Translations under genes and position numbers: made by a program
NCBI GenBank assembly: GCA_033398695.1
Contig: CM065817.1
Span: 63,724,001 to 63,788,000, forward strand
Length of the DNA stretch: 64,000 bases
Origin: Orobanche coerulescens
Taxonomy: Eukaryota; Streptophyta; Magnoliopsida; Lamiales; Orobanchaceae
Reading direction: 5' to 3'
In this document: positions 55,541 through 64,000 of the stretch, in pieces
Position numbering within the stretch: position 1 is the first letter of the stretch
Layout of the letters: each line of letters begins with the position of its first letter
Notes under the pieces: generated by a model
The model's database searches: none
What the model was told of the DNA's origin: nothing
What the model saw: the letters and a program-made list of their open reading frames with translations, nothing else

Positions 55541-56164
55541 AACGAGTCGTGTCAGACTAGTTTTGATGAATTGAAGAAGAGATTGACGACGGCACCGATT
55601 CTATCACTTCCACAGGGGATTGGAGGATTCATAGTTTACAGTGATGCTTCGAACCAAGGACTTGGGTGCGTATTGATGCAGAATGATAAGGTGATCGATT
55701 ATGCGTCACGACAGCTGAAACCTTATGAAGTGAATTACCCAACACATGATTTGGAGCTAGCAGCAGTGGTTTTTGCTTTGAAGATCTGGAGGCATTATCT
55801 GTACGGGACTCACTGTCAGATCTTTACGAATCACAAGAGTCTCAAATACATCTTCAGTCAGAAGGAATTGAACATGAGGCAAAGAAGATGGTTAGAGTTG
55901 ATTAAGGACTATGACTTGGAGATTTTGTATCATTCAGGCAAAGCGAATGTAGTAGCCGATGTACTCAGCCGCAAGCCTCTTTCTATCCAGATACTAGAAA
56001 TGCTGACCTCCCAACCTAGCCTTCAACGAGAGATGATTCGAGAAGGAATTGAAGTGTGGTTACAAAGAGTCCAAGGACAACTGTGCGTAATGGAATTAAC
56101 TTCGTCATTAACCGAAGAAATCAAATCTAGACAGCGGATGATCCTCGATGATTCGGTTACGTGA
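55541..56164 (+). pseudogene. TE-I RNase H
   Basis: In frame after the stop: [35 protein letters not shown] (first Asp), [20 protein letters not shown] (Glu), [10 protein letters not shown] (the usual TDHKSL Asp is Asn) and VVADVLSRK. Ends in a shift at about 56150. Confidence 0.9.
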
Positions 56165-56442
56165 CGAAGTGATCAAGGAAGGCCCCGGATTCGTAATCCA
56201 TGATGATGGAGTTTTGAGATTTGAACCGACTCTGCATTCCCGATATCAATGTTCAAACAGACGATTATGAAGGAAGCTCACAGTTCGCCCTATTCTATCC
56301 ACCCGGGCACCAAGAAATGTATAAGGACTTGAAGCGAGAATTTACGGTGGGGCAACATGAAGAAAGATGTAGCGGACTATGTTTCAAATGCTTGACTTGT
56401 CGGCGAGTTAAGATCGAGCATCAACGGCTGCCGGAATGTTGA
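56165..56442 (+). pseudogene. TE-I integrase zinc region, frameshifted
   Basis: NRLCIPDIN, HQEMYKDLKREF and CLTCRRVKIEHQRLPEC are recognisable remains of the HHCC domain with small losses, joined to the core by a shift at about 56436. Confidence 0.8.
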
Positions 56443-57527
56443 AGCCACTCCCAATTCCTGAATGGAAGTGGGAGGACATATCGATGGACTTTATCACTAA
56501 TATGCCGAGAACCAGGACAGGAATGAACGTGATTTGGGTAATAGTTGATCGTTTAACCAAATCAGCTCATTTCCTAGGCATTAAGGATACGTGGGGACCA
56601 GAGAAATTGGCACGAGTATTTATTTCGGAGATAGTTCGATTGCATGGTACACCGAAGACCATTGTTTCTGATCGAGATGGCCGTTTTGTGTCTCACTTTT
56701 GGAAAGCAGTTCATAAGGCCTTGGGGACCGAATTGAACTTCAGTACAGCTTATCACCCGCAGACTGATGGACAATCCGAGAGGACCATTCAAACGGTGGA
56801 GGATATGCTGAGGGCCTGTGCCTTAGATTGGTCAAACGATTGGGAAATTCACCTACCATTGATTGAATTTACCTACAACAATAGTTGGCATGCTTCCATT
56901 AAGATGGCACCATTTGAGGCATTATACGGGAGGAGATGCAGATCGCCCCTATGCTGGGATGATTCATCAGACTTGATCGAAACAGAACCCGAGTTGATCG
57001 TGCAGACTCGAGAGAAGATAGCTTTGATTCGTGAAAGGCTGCTGACCGCCCAGAGTCGCCAGAAATCTTACGCAGACGTACGTCGTCGCCCATTGGAGTT
57101 CAGTATTGGAGACCACGTGCTTTTGAAGGTTTCTCCTACTCGAGGAATCTTTCGTTTCGGAAGGAAAGGAAAGCTGAGTCCGAGATATATCGGACCATTT
57201 GAGATCCTTGAGAGAGTTGGAGAGTTAACATACAGATTGGCATTGCCGCCGTCATTGTGCCATGTTCATAACGTGTTCCACGTATCCCAGTTACGGAGGT
57301 ATATACCAGATCCCATTCATATCATTGATTTCGGCGAGATCGAAGCCGCGCAGGATGGGACGTTTGAAGAAAGACCGGTCAAGATACTCGAGAGTCGAGT
57401 TAAGCAGTTGAGGAACAAACCAATCGTTTTGGTCAAAGTTCAATGGTCACGCCATGGAGTGGAAGAAGCCACATGGGAAACTGAAGATGGCATGAAGTAC
57501 AGATATCCTGTGTTATTTTCGTCTTGA
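56436..57527 (+). CDS. TE-I integrase core and chromodomain-like C-terminus
   Basis: 363 codons, the longest intact frame of this element. ISMDFITNMPRTRTG (D), [15 protein letters not shown] (D) and [19 protein letters not shown] (E) form the complete D,D,E core. RGIFRFGRKGKLSPRYIGPFEIL is the GPY/F module, then [12 protein letters not shown]. The last 60 residues (ERPVKILESRVKQLRNK... [12 protein letters not shown]) match TE-A. It lacks its N-terminal zinc region, so it is not a functional gene alone. Confidence 0.92.
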   Translation: MLKPLPIPEWKWEDISMDFITNMPRTRTGMNVIWVIVDRLTKSAHFLGIKDTWGPEKLARVFISEIVRLHGTPKTIVSDRDGRFVSHFWKAVHKALGTELNFSTAYHPQTDGQSERTIQTVEDMLRACALDWSNDWEIHLPLIEFTYNNSWHASIKMAPFEALYGRRCRSPLCWDDSSDLIETEPELIVQTREKIALIRERLLTAQSRQKSYADVRRRPLEFSIGDHVLLKVSPTRGIFRFGRKGKLSPRYIGPFEILERVGELTYRLALPPSLCHVHNVFHVSQLRRYIPDPIHIIDFGEIEAAQDGTFEERPVKILESRVKQLRNKPIVLVKVQWSRHGVEEATWETEDGMKYRYPVLFSS

Positions 57528-57544
57528 GTTTCGGGACGAAACTC

Positions 57545-57562
57545 CTTTTTAGTAGGAGAGTA
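57545..57562 (+). other. PPT of TE-I
   Basis: CTTTTTAGTAGGAGAGTA after the GGGACGAAACTCC motif and before the 3' LTR start TGTAATATCC. Confidence 0.75.
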
Positions 57563-57750
57563 TGTAATATCCGGATTTATTACTGTGTATTTTACCTGTA
57601 TTCGAACCCTCTATTATTCGGATTTGTGGTTTTGATTATTGGAGTATGATATTTCTTGCATTGGGATCCTTATACTTGAGTATAACATCATGCAAATTTT
57701 CTCATGCAAACTCGTGATAGCGCACGCTAAGAATGTAGCTTAACGCGCGC
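57563..57750 (+). repeat. TE-I 3' LTR (188 bp remaining)
   Basis: Matches the first ~188 bp of 50305-52658 and stops inside the second palindrome (TAACGCGCGCTATCGG), continuing directly as TE-J LTR repeat sequence. Confidence 0.9.
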
Positions 57751-58304
57751 TATCGGTCGCGACCGACCTTATCCGGACACCTGACCGAGAAGCTTCTGTC
57801 GGTCGTGACCGACCTTATCCGGACAGCTGGACAGCCTTATCCGGATAGTGGTCGAGAAGCTTCTGTCGGCCGTGACCGGCAGCTGTCCGTAGGCATGTCC
57901 GGCGGTGACCGGCAGATGTCGGTCAACTTGGCTCAGCCGGTTCGACCCCTTCCCGATGTCCAAATTCGATTTTCCGATCTGTTCCGGACTCGTCGGAGTT
58001 AAATCTTCGATATGCTCGGAACGGATTTTCGATAATATTAAAATAATAATTTAATATTATTTTTGCAATATAAGTGTTCTGTAATGAAATTTTATCGTAT
58101 CAAAATCGTCGGAACTTTTCGAAATCACTTTCAAAAATCTAAAAATGATCCTTATAATTCATTTTGAAATCTTTTCCTTTTAAGTCCTTCATTTTATGCT
58201 AGGAACGTATCGGTCCAAGTATCAGACAACCTATAAATATTAAAATCAAAATCCATGATCGTTAGCAAAATAAATAGTATTTAAATAAGTATTGGGGCGT
58301 TACA
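57751..58304 (-). repeat. TE-J 3' LTR (truncated)
   Basis: Starts within the TCGGTCGCGACCGA/GAGAAGCTTC repeats (57751-57880) and continues colinear with 30670-31091 to GGGGCGTTACA. Confidence 0.87.
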
Positions 58305-58996
58305 ATCCTCCCCCTTTAAAAAATTTCGTCCTCGAAATTGAGCTTCGTAAAGAACTTTGAAAATCTATATCAAATCTTGTATGAGTATTTTCATCAATAA
58401 CTTTAAAAATATCGTGCCAGCAAAAACATCACTTTGAAACCTTTCTTTGAAATCATATTTTGTTCCTTTAGGATAACATTTAAACTTTCACATATCTTTT
58501 GCCGACACAATCATTCCGTAAAAGAGTGAATGCTTGAAAACATTACCTCGGAGTCGACGTTGGGCAGCAGCGATGAACCACATATTCTATCGAAAATATA
58601 ATCATGCCGTAATTATTCGTTATACTTTTAAAAATAAGAAAGTTTTGAAATATCATGTTTTGTATAAGTAAATCTTTTTTTTTAAACCTCCTTAACTGTA
58701 TAGTCCCATACCTATAAAGTCTTGGAATACCTCTCGTTCTGGTGAGAATTCGGTTCAGTCATGTCCCCCTCCGCCTAGAAGCCTTGTCAGGAGCCGCTCA
58801 TTGTCCGTGCCCTTTTTCTTATTGCACCGGCAATCACTCCCCTTTCTCGGAGCCGCTCATTGTCCGTGCCCTATTCTATTGCACCAGCGATCACTCCCCG
58901 CCCTCGTCGGCCCCGGGTGTCACATGTTCACAAGCTTCCGCTTGGTTCATCCCCAAATCTCACCGTACTGAGAGAGGACTTGCTCCGATACCATTC
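58305..58996 (-). other. TE-J internal region
   Basis: Homologous to 31092-31809. It contains the tandem ~65-bp pair (58792-58910) and the PBS 58982-58993 (minus TGGTATCGGAGC). No gene. Confidence 0.83.
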
Positions 58997-59419
58997 TGTA
59001 ACGCCCTGGCTTTCTTAATTAAAAAGAACGTTACACGGCTCAAATTTTTCCACAAAATTTTTATATAAATTCGGAGTATTTGCCGAGGTATTTTAGTCAG
59101 TAAATCTTCAATAAAACTCGTTTATTCAAACATCAGTACAGTTTTACAAAAACATGGGAAATCACATATTCGGACATAGTCCGTTGAAATTATATTCGTT
59201 GAAGAACATCAAGTGTTTCGTAAAAATAATAACAATTATGGCAACAACATCTTTTATTCTTTAGAATTTCATCATGTTGGGAGTATGTATTCATCTTACC
59301 TTGTCCGTTAAATCGATTCCTTAGCCTGAAAAACATAAACGACGAGATGTGAGTACACGAGCATACTCAGTGAGATTAAACCCTTATAAATCGTCAAAAT
59401 CATGTCGTGTAATGCACAT
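58997..59419 (-). repeat. TE-J 5' LTR (cut by TE-K)
   Basis: Undamaged terminus TGTAACGCCCTGG, colinear with 31810-32225 and continuing 5-6 bases further (TAATGCACAT) to the TE-K start. Confidence 0.87.
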
Positions 59420-60629
59420 TGTTGTTGCCCAAAATATCTATCCGAAGATTAATACTGCTGGAAGACGGACAACAAACAACAATTTGCGGGAGCACTTCCG
59501 AGAGAAGATAAATAATACAAGATTTGCCGGGTTTGTTAGGCCCGGGCTTGAATGCTCTCGCGAGATGATATTAATACAAATATTCGTGGATACAAGTATT
59601 AATGAGAGAAATCTAAATACAATGAGTGTAAAAAGACTCTGTTAATCCGGCTCTTGAGCGAAGTTCGGTGTTCTTCGTCCCTGCCGATCGTCTTCTTGAT
59701 GAGAGAGGCCGGGAGAAGAAGTACCGAATGATAGCTATTGCCAAGAGTTGGAGGTAGCCAAATGCTGGGTGTTGAATCTCGTGGGAATGTAGAGAGTGTT
59801 TTGTGAGCCAAAATCTCGGGTCCTTTGGACAAGTGTAGGGAGCCGTGTATTTATAGTGGCAGCCGAGTCTTGTCCTCTGGCGGGCGATCGCCTTCCGGCC
59901 ATTATAATAATGGGGCGATCATCTGCCGGCCAATATTATAGTGGGGCGATCACCCGAGCTGTCGGGGTAAAGTCCAAGGAAGAGGCTGGCAGTCTGCCTA
60001 AAGTCCAAAGCTACAGCCGGCTGCCAGCTCGGCGGTCTAATGAAGAGCCAGCACGCGTCCGGAGTTAGTGTCACATGCGGCCCTACTGACAGCTTTCGGC
60101 GGACTCACTGTCACATGCGGCCCTACTGACAGCTTTCGACGGCTTGTCGGATGGTGGAAAGATTCTGCCAGGCTGTGGTCAATGATCCGAGATTCGCGGA
60201 TCTTGTCTCGGCTCTTGCACGTGGTGTCTATCTTGAGGCTCGGCCTTTGCCGACTGGATGGCCATCGGCCCTGATCGACATGAGGCGGTCGTCTCTAGCT
60301 AGTCATCAGAGATCGCCCTCGGCCAGTTGCTGAGGGTCGGCATTGGTCGGTCACCAAGGGTCGGTCGGCAGATGCCGAGAGAGGATCGCCCGCTTGTCGG
60401 TTGCCAGTAGTCGGTCGCCGGGTACCGAGCGACGATCGTATCTGAGGTCGATCGCTCGGCACCGGGACTTGTCCTGGGACCTTCAGTTGGCCGATTTAGC
60501 TTGTACGCTGGGTAAAGGCTCAGCCGCCTGGTCGCTGGTCGGCAGTTCTGCCTCGGTTGCTTGGCAGTGACTCGGTCACCCGATCTCCGAGGCGATCGCC
60601 AGTCGGAGAGTGTAATTCTTGACACAACA
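59420..60629 (-). repeat. TE-K 3' LTR (1210 bp)
   Basis: The plus strand begins TGTTGTTGCCCAAAATATC and ends CTTGACACAACA. Candidate TATA is on the minus strand at 59847-59858. A 40-bp unit (TGTCACATGCGGCCCTACTG...) is present about twice at 60069-60143. GGTCGG-rich sequence follows. Confidence 0.9.
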
Positions 60630-61306
60630 ATTGCCCCCCAGCTTGCTCCTATGTTGAAGACATGGGGCGAGGTGGTTCTTGCCGGCGATCGTGTAAGGAT
60701 GAGGACGGGCGATCTTGCTGAGCTGACTTAGGATTCGGACTTGGGCTATCATGGTCGATTGGCTAGCTATCTTTCGGTCTTGTACCTGCAAAAACAACAT
60801 TGGCCGATCCCCCTCGGAAACTTGGTGGTTTCGCCTGTTTGAGGGATCGTGCACAGTCGCGGAATTCGATGGACCGACTCCATGACCGTGTCTTGATGCG
60901 CGAAGACATTGAGTGTCTCGTGACTCACTTTATTATGAGGGTCCTCTGTTAGGCTGTGCCTCGCCTCGTATTTAAACGAAGGGCGTGCGGTCTCGGTCTA
61001 GAGGAGTCCTTGCGCGGGGCAGCGTCGAATGAATCAACTCCACCTCCGCGGCTTGTTTGGCTCTGCTTCCACCTCGGCCTGCCATGGAGATGGCCGACCT
61101 CGACGGTGTACGTTGAGATGGGGGTGGTGGCATATGTCCACTGATTAATGTTGAAGAGCCCTTAGACTACGCCGGCCTCGTATTTAAATGAAGGGCGGGC
61201 AATCTCGGCCGAAAGGGACCTTGCATGGCCAAAGCAGCCGGTTCCATCGACTACCAGGACCATGGCTTTATGATGTGCGGTGGAGGCGATCGCGAGCCTT
61301 AGTCCC
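60630..61306 (-). other. TE-K PPT and 3' non-coding region
   Basis: On the minus strand the PPT GCTGGGGGGCAAT adjoins the LTR. The region holds the TTTAAATACGAGGC-type repeat units (about 60955-61020 and 61165-61240) seen in TE-C and TE-F. No gene. Confidence 0.78.
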
Positions 61307-62662
61307 TCATGATGGACTGTAGGCGGTGAGCGAGTCCTCTGGCTCTGCTGGATAGTAGCGATCGGGATGGAAGACTGGAGGTCGTTGCTCGGGCTGGAAG
61401 ACTGGAGGTCGTCGCTCGGGCGCCGATTGTGGTACTCCTAGGCTAAGAAGAAGCCTCTGCCTGGCCAGAAAATCTGCGGCTCTAGCCCGGAAGGTCGCGT
61501 ATGTCGTGGGTTGGCTCTACGTAAGATGCCTAAACATAGGCGAAAATCCATTGAAGCCTGCTAGGACCGTGTGGAGGGCGATCTCATCGCTTACGGGCTC
61601 GCTGTTGAGGATGATCTCGTCCACTCGGTCGATGTAGTCCGAGTCGGACTCTTCTTCTCCCTGATTGATTCGCAGCATGCGATGGGGACCTTCCAGTTGA
61701 GCGACCTTGGCGGCGAAGTACCTTGTGAAGTCGTTCGCTAGCTCGTTAAAGGAGCCAATGGACCGGGGTGGCAACGAGGTGTACCATCGGTGGGCGAGGT
61801 CGTCCAGCGTCATAGGGAACATTCGGCACCTGGTCGCGTCAGATGCCCCACACCCGGTCATGTAGATGTTGCACTTGCTCAGGTGCATTTCGGGGTCCGA
61901 TCGCCCCTCGTACAAGGGTGTTTGCGGGGGAGCGATCTTGTGCTGCACAGGGGCGAGCTCGATGTCGATCGCGAGCGGCTCGCTTGGCTCGGCAATCGTC
62001 TTCATGGCGCCTGCCCTGGATTGCAGGAGCGCCTTCATGTCGTCGATTAGACGTTGCATCGCAGCCATCGCCGTGGCTCGGTCGCTTGCTGATCGGCTTT
62101 GGGAGGGGGATCCGAGGCGATCGTGTACCGATCTCCGGACTCCGCTGCTGCCGACCTCAGCAATTTGGCGACGGGGAGCCAGACGGCTGGGCTGCCTTCT
62201 GGGAGCCGAGTAGGCCGAGCTCCTGGTGACGGACTCAAACTCCGTCGTCTCGTAGCCGGGGCCGGACTGCCCCGGTCGCCAGGTCGGGTCACTGCCCAGG
62301 CGATCGAAGACAGAGGTGCCCCGGCTGCCGAGCGCCTCCTCTTGCGGACGAGAGCCTCACAGCGTCGCTCGGCGATGCGCCTTGAGCTTCCGCTTGGACT
62401 TCCGGCGGGCGGCCGAGGGGGTGATAGCAGGAGGCGCGTCGAGAGCACTCCGTCGCTCCTGTAGGACGGCCATGACCTCGTAGATCTGTTCCATGGTTCG
62501 GAGCTGATTGAGCGAGAGGCTTGGGCCGCCATCCAGGGACGGGATCGAGCATCTCTGACCGCGGCGGCTGCCTTCCACCATCGGCTGCGGCTCGAACTGG
62601 GACGGAACGGGGGGTCTGGCCGGCTGGTTAGTGGCTTTCTTTGACGCGGAGGCGGAAGACAT
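61307..62662 (-). pseudogene. TE-K gag
   Basis: Single frame from ATG at 62662 (MSSASASKKATNQ) to TGA at 61307-61309, about 451 codons, broken by two stops: TGA at 62357-62359 and TAG at 61517-61519. It contains IPSLDGGPSLSLNQLRTMEQ, FTRSSAY-like VTRSSAY, MAAMQRLIDDMKALLQS, IAPPQTPLYEGRSDPEMHLSK, MFPMTLDDLAHRWYTSLPPRS and GEEESDSDYIDRVDEIIL. It matches TE-C gag in extent, ending without a zinc finger. The retained gag with loss of all pol genes defines the TR-GAG type. Confidence 0.85.
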
Positions 62663-62791
62663 GATTTCTGAAAGATTTCTTTGAAGTGCACTGAGTGTCA
62701 CTTCAAGTATCTGCCCCGAGAACAGTGAGTGTTCTTCGGGACGGTAGGTATAAAAATTTGAGGGTTAGATGCCCCTTCTTCTAGCGCCAAT
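62663..62791 (-). promoter_or_regulatory. TE-K leader and PBS
   Basis: PBS candidate on the minus strand TTGGCGCTAGAAG (about 62778-62790) next to the 5' LTR. Inverted repeat GAACAGTGAGTGTTC at 62720-62734 with a related element at about 62688-62705, as in the TE-F leader. Confidence 0.6.
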
Positions 62792-64000
62792 TATTGTTGC
62801 CCAAAATATCTATCCGAAGATTAATACTGCTGGAAGACGGACAACAAACAACAATTTGCGGGAGCACTTCCGAGAGAAGATAAATAATACAAGATTTGTC
62901 GGGGTTGTTAGGCCCGGGCTTGAATGCTCTCGCGAGATGATATTAATACAAATATTCGTGGATAGAAGTATTAATGAGAGAAATCTAAATACAATGAGTG
63001 TAGAAAGACTCTGTTAATCCGGCTCTTGAGCGAAGATCGGTGTTCTTCGTCCCTGCCGATCGTCTTTTTGATGAGAGAGGCCGGGAGAAGAAGTACCGAA
63101 TGATAGCTGTTTCCAAGAGTTGGAGGTAGCCAAGTGCTGGGTGTTGAATCTCGTGGGAATGTAGAGAGTGTTTTGTGAGCCAAAATCTCGGGTCCTTTGG
63201 ACAAGTGTAGGGAGCCGTGTATTTATAGTGGCAGCCGAGTCTTGTCCTCTGGCGGGCGATCGCCTTCCGGCCATTATAATAATGGGGCGATCGTCTGCCG
63301 GCCAAATTTATAGTGGGGCGATCACCCGGGATGTCGGGCTAAAGTCCAAGGAAGAGGCTGGCAGTCTGCCTAAAGTCCAAAGCTACAGCCGGCTGCCAGC
63401 TCGGCGGTCCAATGAAGAGCCAGCACGCGTCCGGAGTCAGTGTCACATGCGGCCCTACTGACAGCTTTCGGCGGACTCACTGTCACATGCGGCCCTACTG
63501 ACAGCTTTCGGCGGCTTGTCGGCTGGTGGAAAGATTCTGCCAGGCTGTGGTCAATGATCCGAGATTCGCGGATCTTGTCTCGGCTCTTGCACGTGGTGTC
63601 TGTCTTGAGGCTCGGCCTTTGCCGACTGGATGGCCATCGGCCCTGATCGACATGAGGCGGTCGTCTCTAGCTGGTCATCAGAGATCGCCCTCGGCCAGTT
63701 GCTGAGGGTCGGCATTGGTCGGTCACCAAGGGTCGGTTGGCAGATTCCGAGAGAGGATCGCCCGCTTGTCGGTTGCCAGTAGTCGGTCGCCGGGTACCGA
63801 GCGACGATCGTATCTGAGGTCGATCGCTCGGCACCGGGACTTGTCCTGGGACCTTCGGTTGGCCGATTTAGCTTGTCCGCTAGGTAAAGGCTCGGCCGCC
63901 TGGTCGCTGGTCGGCAGTTCTGCCTCGGCTGCTCGGCAGTGACTCGGTCGCCCGATCTCCGAGGCGATCGCCAATCGGAGAGTCTAATTCTTGACACAAC
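62792..64000 (-). repeat. TE-K 5' LTR (to window edge)
   Basis: Near-identical to 59420-60629. The window ends about one base before the LTR terminus (CTTGACACAAC). The inner end reads TATTGTTGCCC instead of TGTTGTTGCCC. Candidate TATA is at 63219-63230 (minus). Confidence 0.9.

Larger units (their letters stand above)
50305..57750 (+). mobile_element. TE-I: Tekay-like chromovirus, decayed, 3' LTR truncated
   Basis: Plus strand: 5' LTR 50305-52658, PBS, gag, protease, RT, RNase H, integrase, chromodomain, PPT, and only 188 bp of the 3' LTR (57563-57750). The proteins are close relatives of TE-A. It entered the antisense ORF of TE-F; no target duplication can be seen because the right end is lost. 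The 57750 junction joins it to a TE-E-type LTR (TE-J). Confidence 0.92.
57751..59419 (-). mobile_element. TE-J: second copy of the TE-E family
   Basis: Truncated left LTR (57751-58304), internal region (58305-58996) with PPT, tandem pair and PBS, then right LTR (58997-59419) broken by TE-K. Same non-coding layout and orientation as TE-E. Either an independent insertion or the other part of a three-LTR array with TE-E (see findings). Confidence 0.87.
59420..64000 (-). mobile_element. TE-K: gag-only Tat-type element (TR-GAG), nearly complete
   Basis: Minus strand: 5' LTR (62792 to just beyond the window end), PBS, leader, gag (61307-62662), non-coding 3' region, PPT, 3' LTR (59420-60629, 1210 bp). 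The internal region is only about 2.16 kb and has no protease, RT or integrase. It is the same family as TE-C. It inserted in the TE-J LTR; CACAT (59415-59419) is the likely target duplication, with its partner off-window. Confidence 0.88.

Noticed and set aside
62047..62691. 214-codon Ser/Arg/Pro-rich minus-strand frame
   Set aside because: Shadow of TE-K gag; the homologous frame to TE-C and TE-F gag is the neighbouring one (61307-62662).
1..64000. Host genes, tRNA or rRNA genes, or an endogenous pararetrovirus
   Set aside because: All coding similarity visible belongs to LTR retrotransposon gag/pol. No movement or coat-protein-like frame is seen, and the only tRNA-like signals are primer-binding sites.

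Overview
The window looks like repeat-rich (probably pericentromeric or otherwise heterochromatic) DNA from a flowering plant. I see no host gene, no RNA gene and no CRISPR array. Nearly all of the 64 kb resolves into LTR retrotransposons inserted into one another: Ty3/Gypsy chromoviruses, Tat-lineage Gypsy elements, one Ty1/Copia element and several non-autonomous LTR elements. The species cannot be read from the sequence. I label the elements TE-A to TE-K in left-to-right order.

Left half (1-32225): a nest up to five deep. TE-A (minus, Tekay-like chromovirus, LTR about 2.5 kb) runs from before the window to 18148. It is split by TE-B (4457-13251), a non-autonomous element with 3-kb LTRs and a CCTTC target duplication. 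TE-A itself sits in the gag gene of TE-C (18149-21140, Tat-type, gag but no pol). TE-C sits in the left LTR of TE-D (Copia, 21141-29526). TE-D sits in the left LTR of TE-E (29527-32225), a short non-coding LTR element.

Middle (32226-50304): TE-F is a full-size but decayed Tat element (gag, protease, RT, RNase H, second RNase H, integrase, and an antisense spliced ORF in its 3' region), inserted in the right LTR of TE-E. Two elements interrupt TE-F: TE-G (34470-37590), a solo LTR with a CAGGC duplication, and TE-H (38559-44314), a chromodomain element with 519-bp LTRs and a CTACG duplication.

Right part (50305-64000): TE-I is a decayed Tekay-like chromovirus whose 3' LTR is cut off at 57750, where it joins TE-J, a second copy of the TE-E family. 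The right LTR of TE-J is entered by TE-K (minus), a second gag-only Tat element running off the window end.

The elements are independent parasites, not a pathway; autonomous relatives presumably supply enzymes to TE-B, C, E, J and K (inference). The most interesting cross-cutting signals are: clusters of short CpG-rich palindromes, a different palindrome in different families, usually just upstream of the presumed LTR TATA box; an identical one-base variant of the initiator-Met primer-binding site in seven elements, Copia and Gypsy alike; an identical 4-base ATGA stop/start overlap between gag and protease in two diverged elements; and two Tat insertions 5-6 bp apart at the homologous site of two copies of the same LTR.
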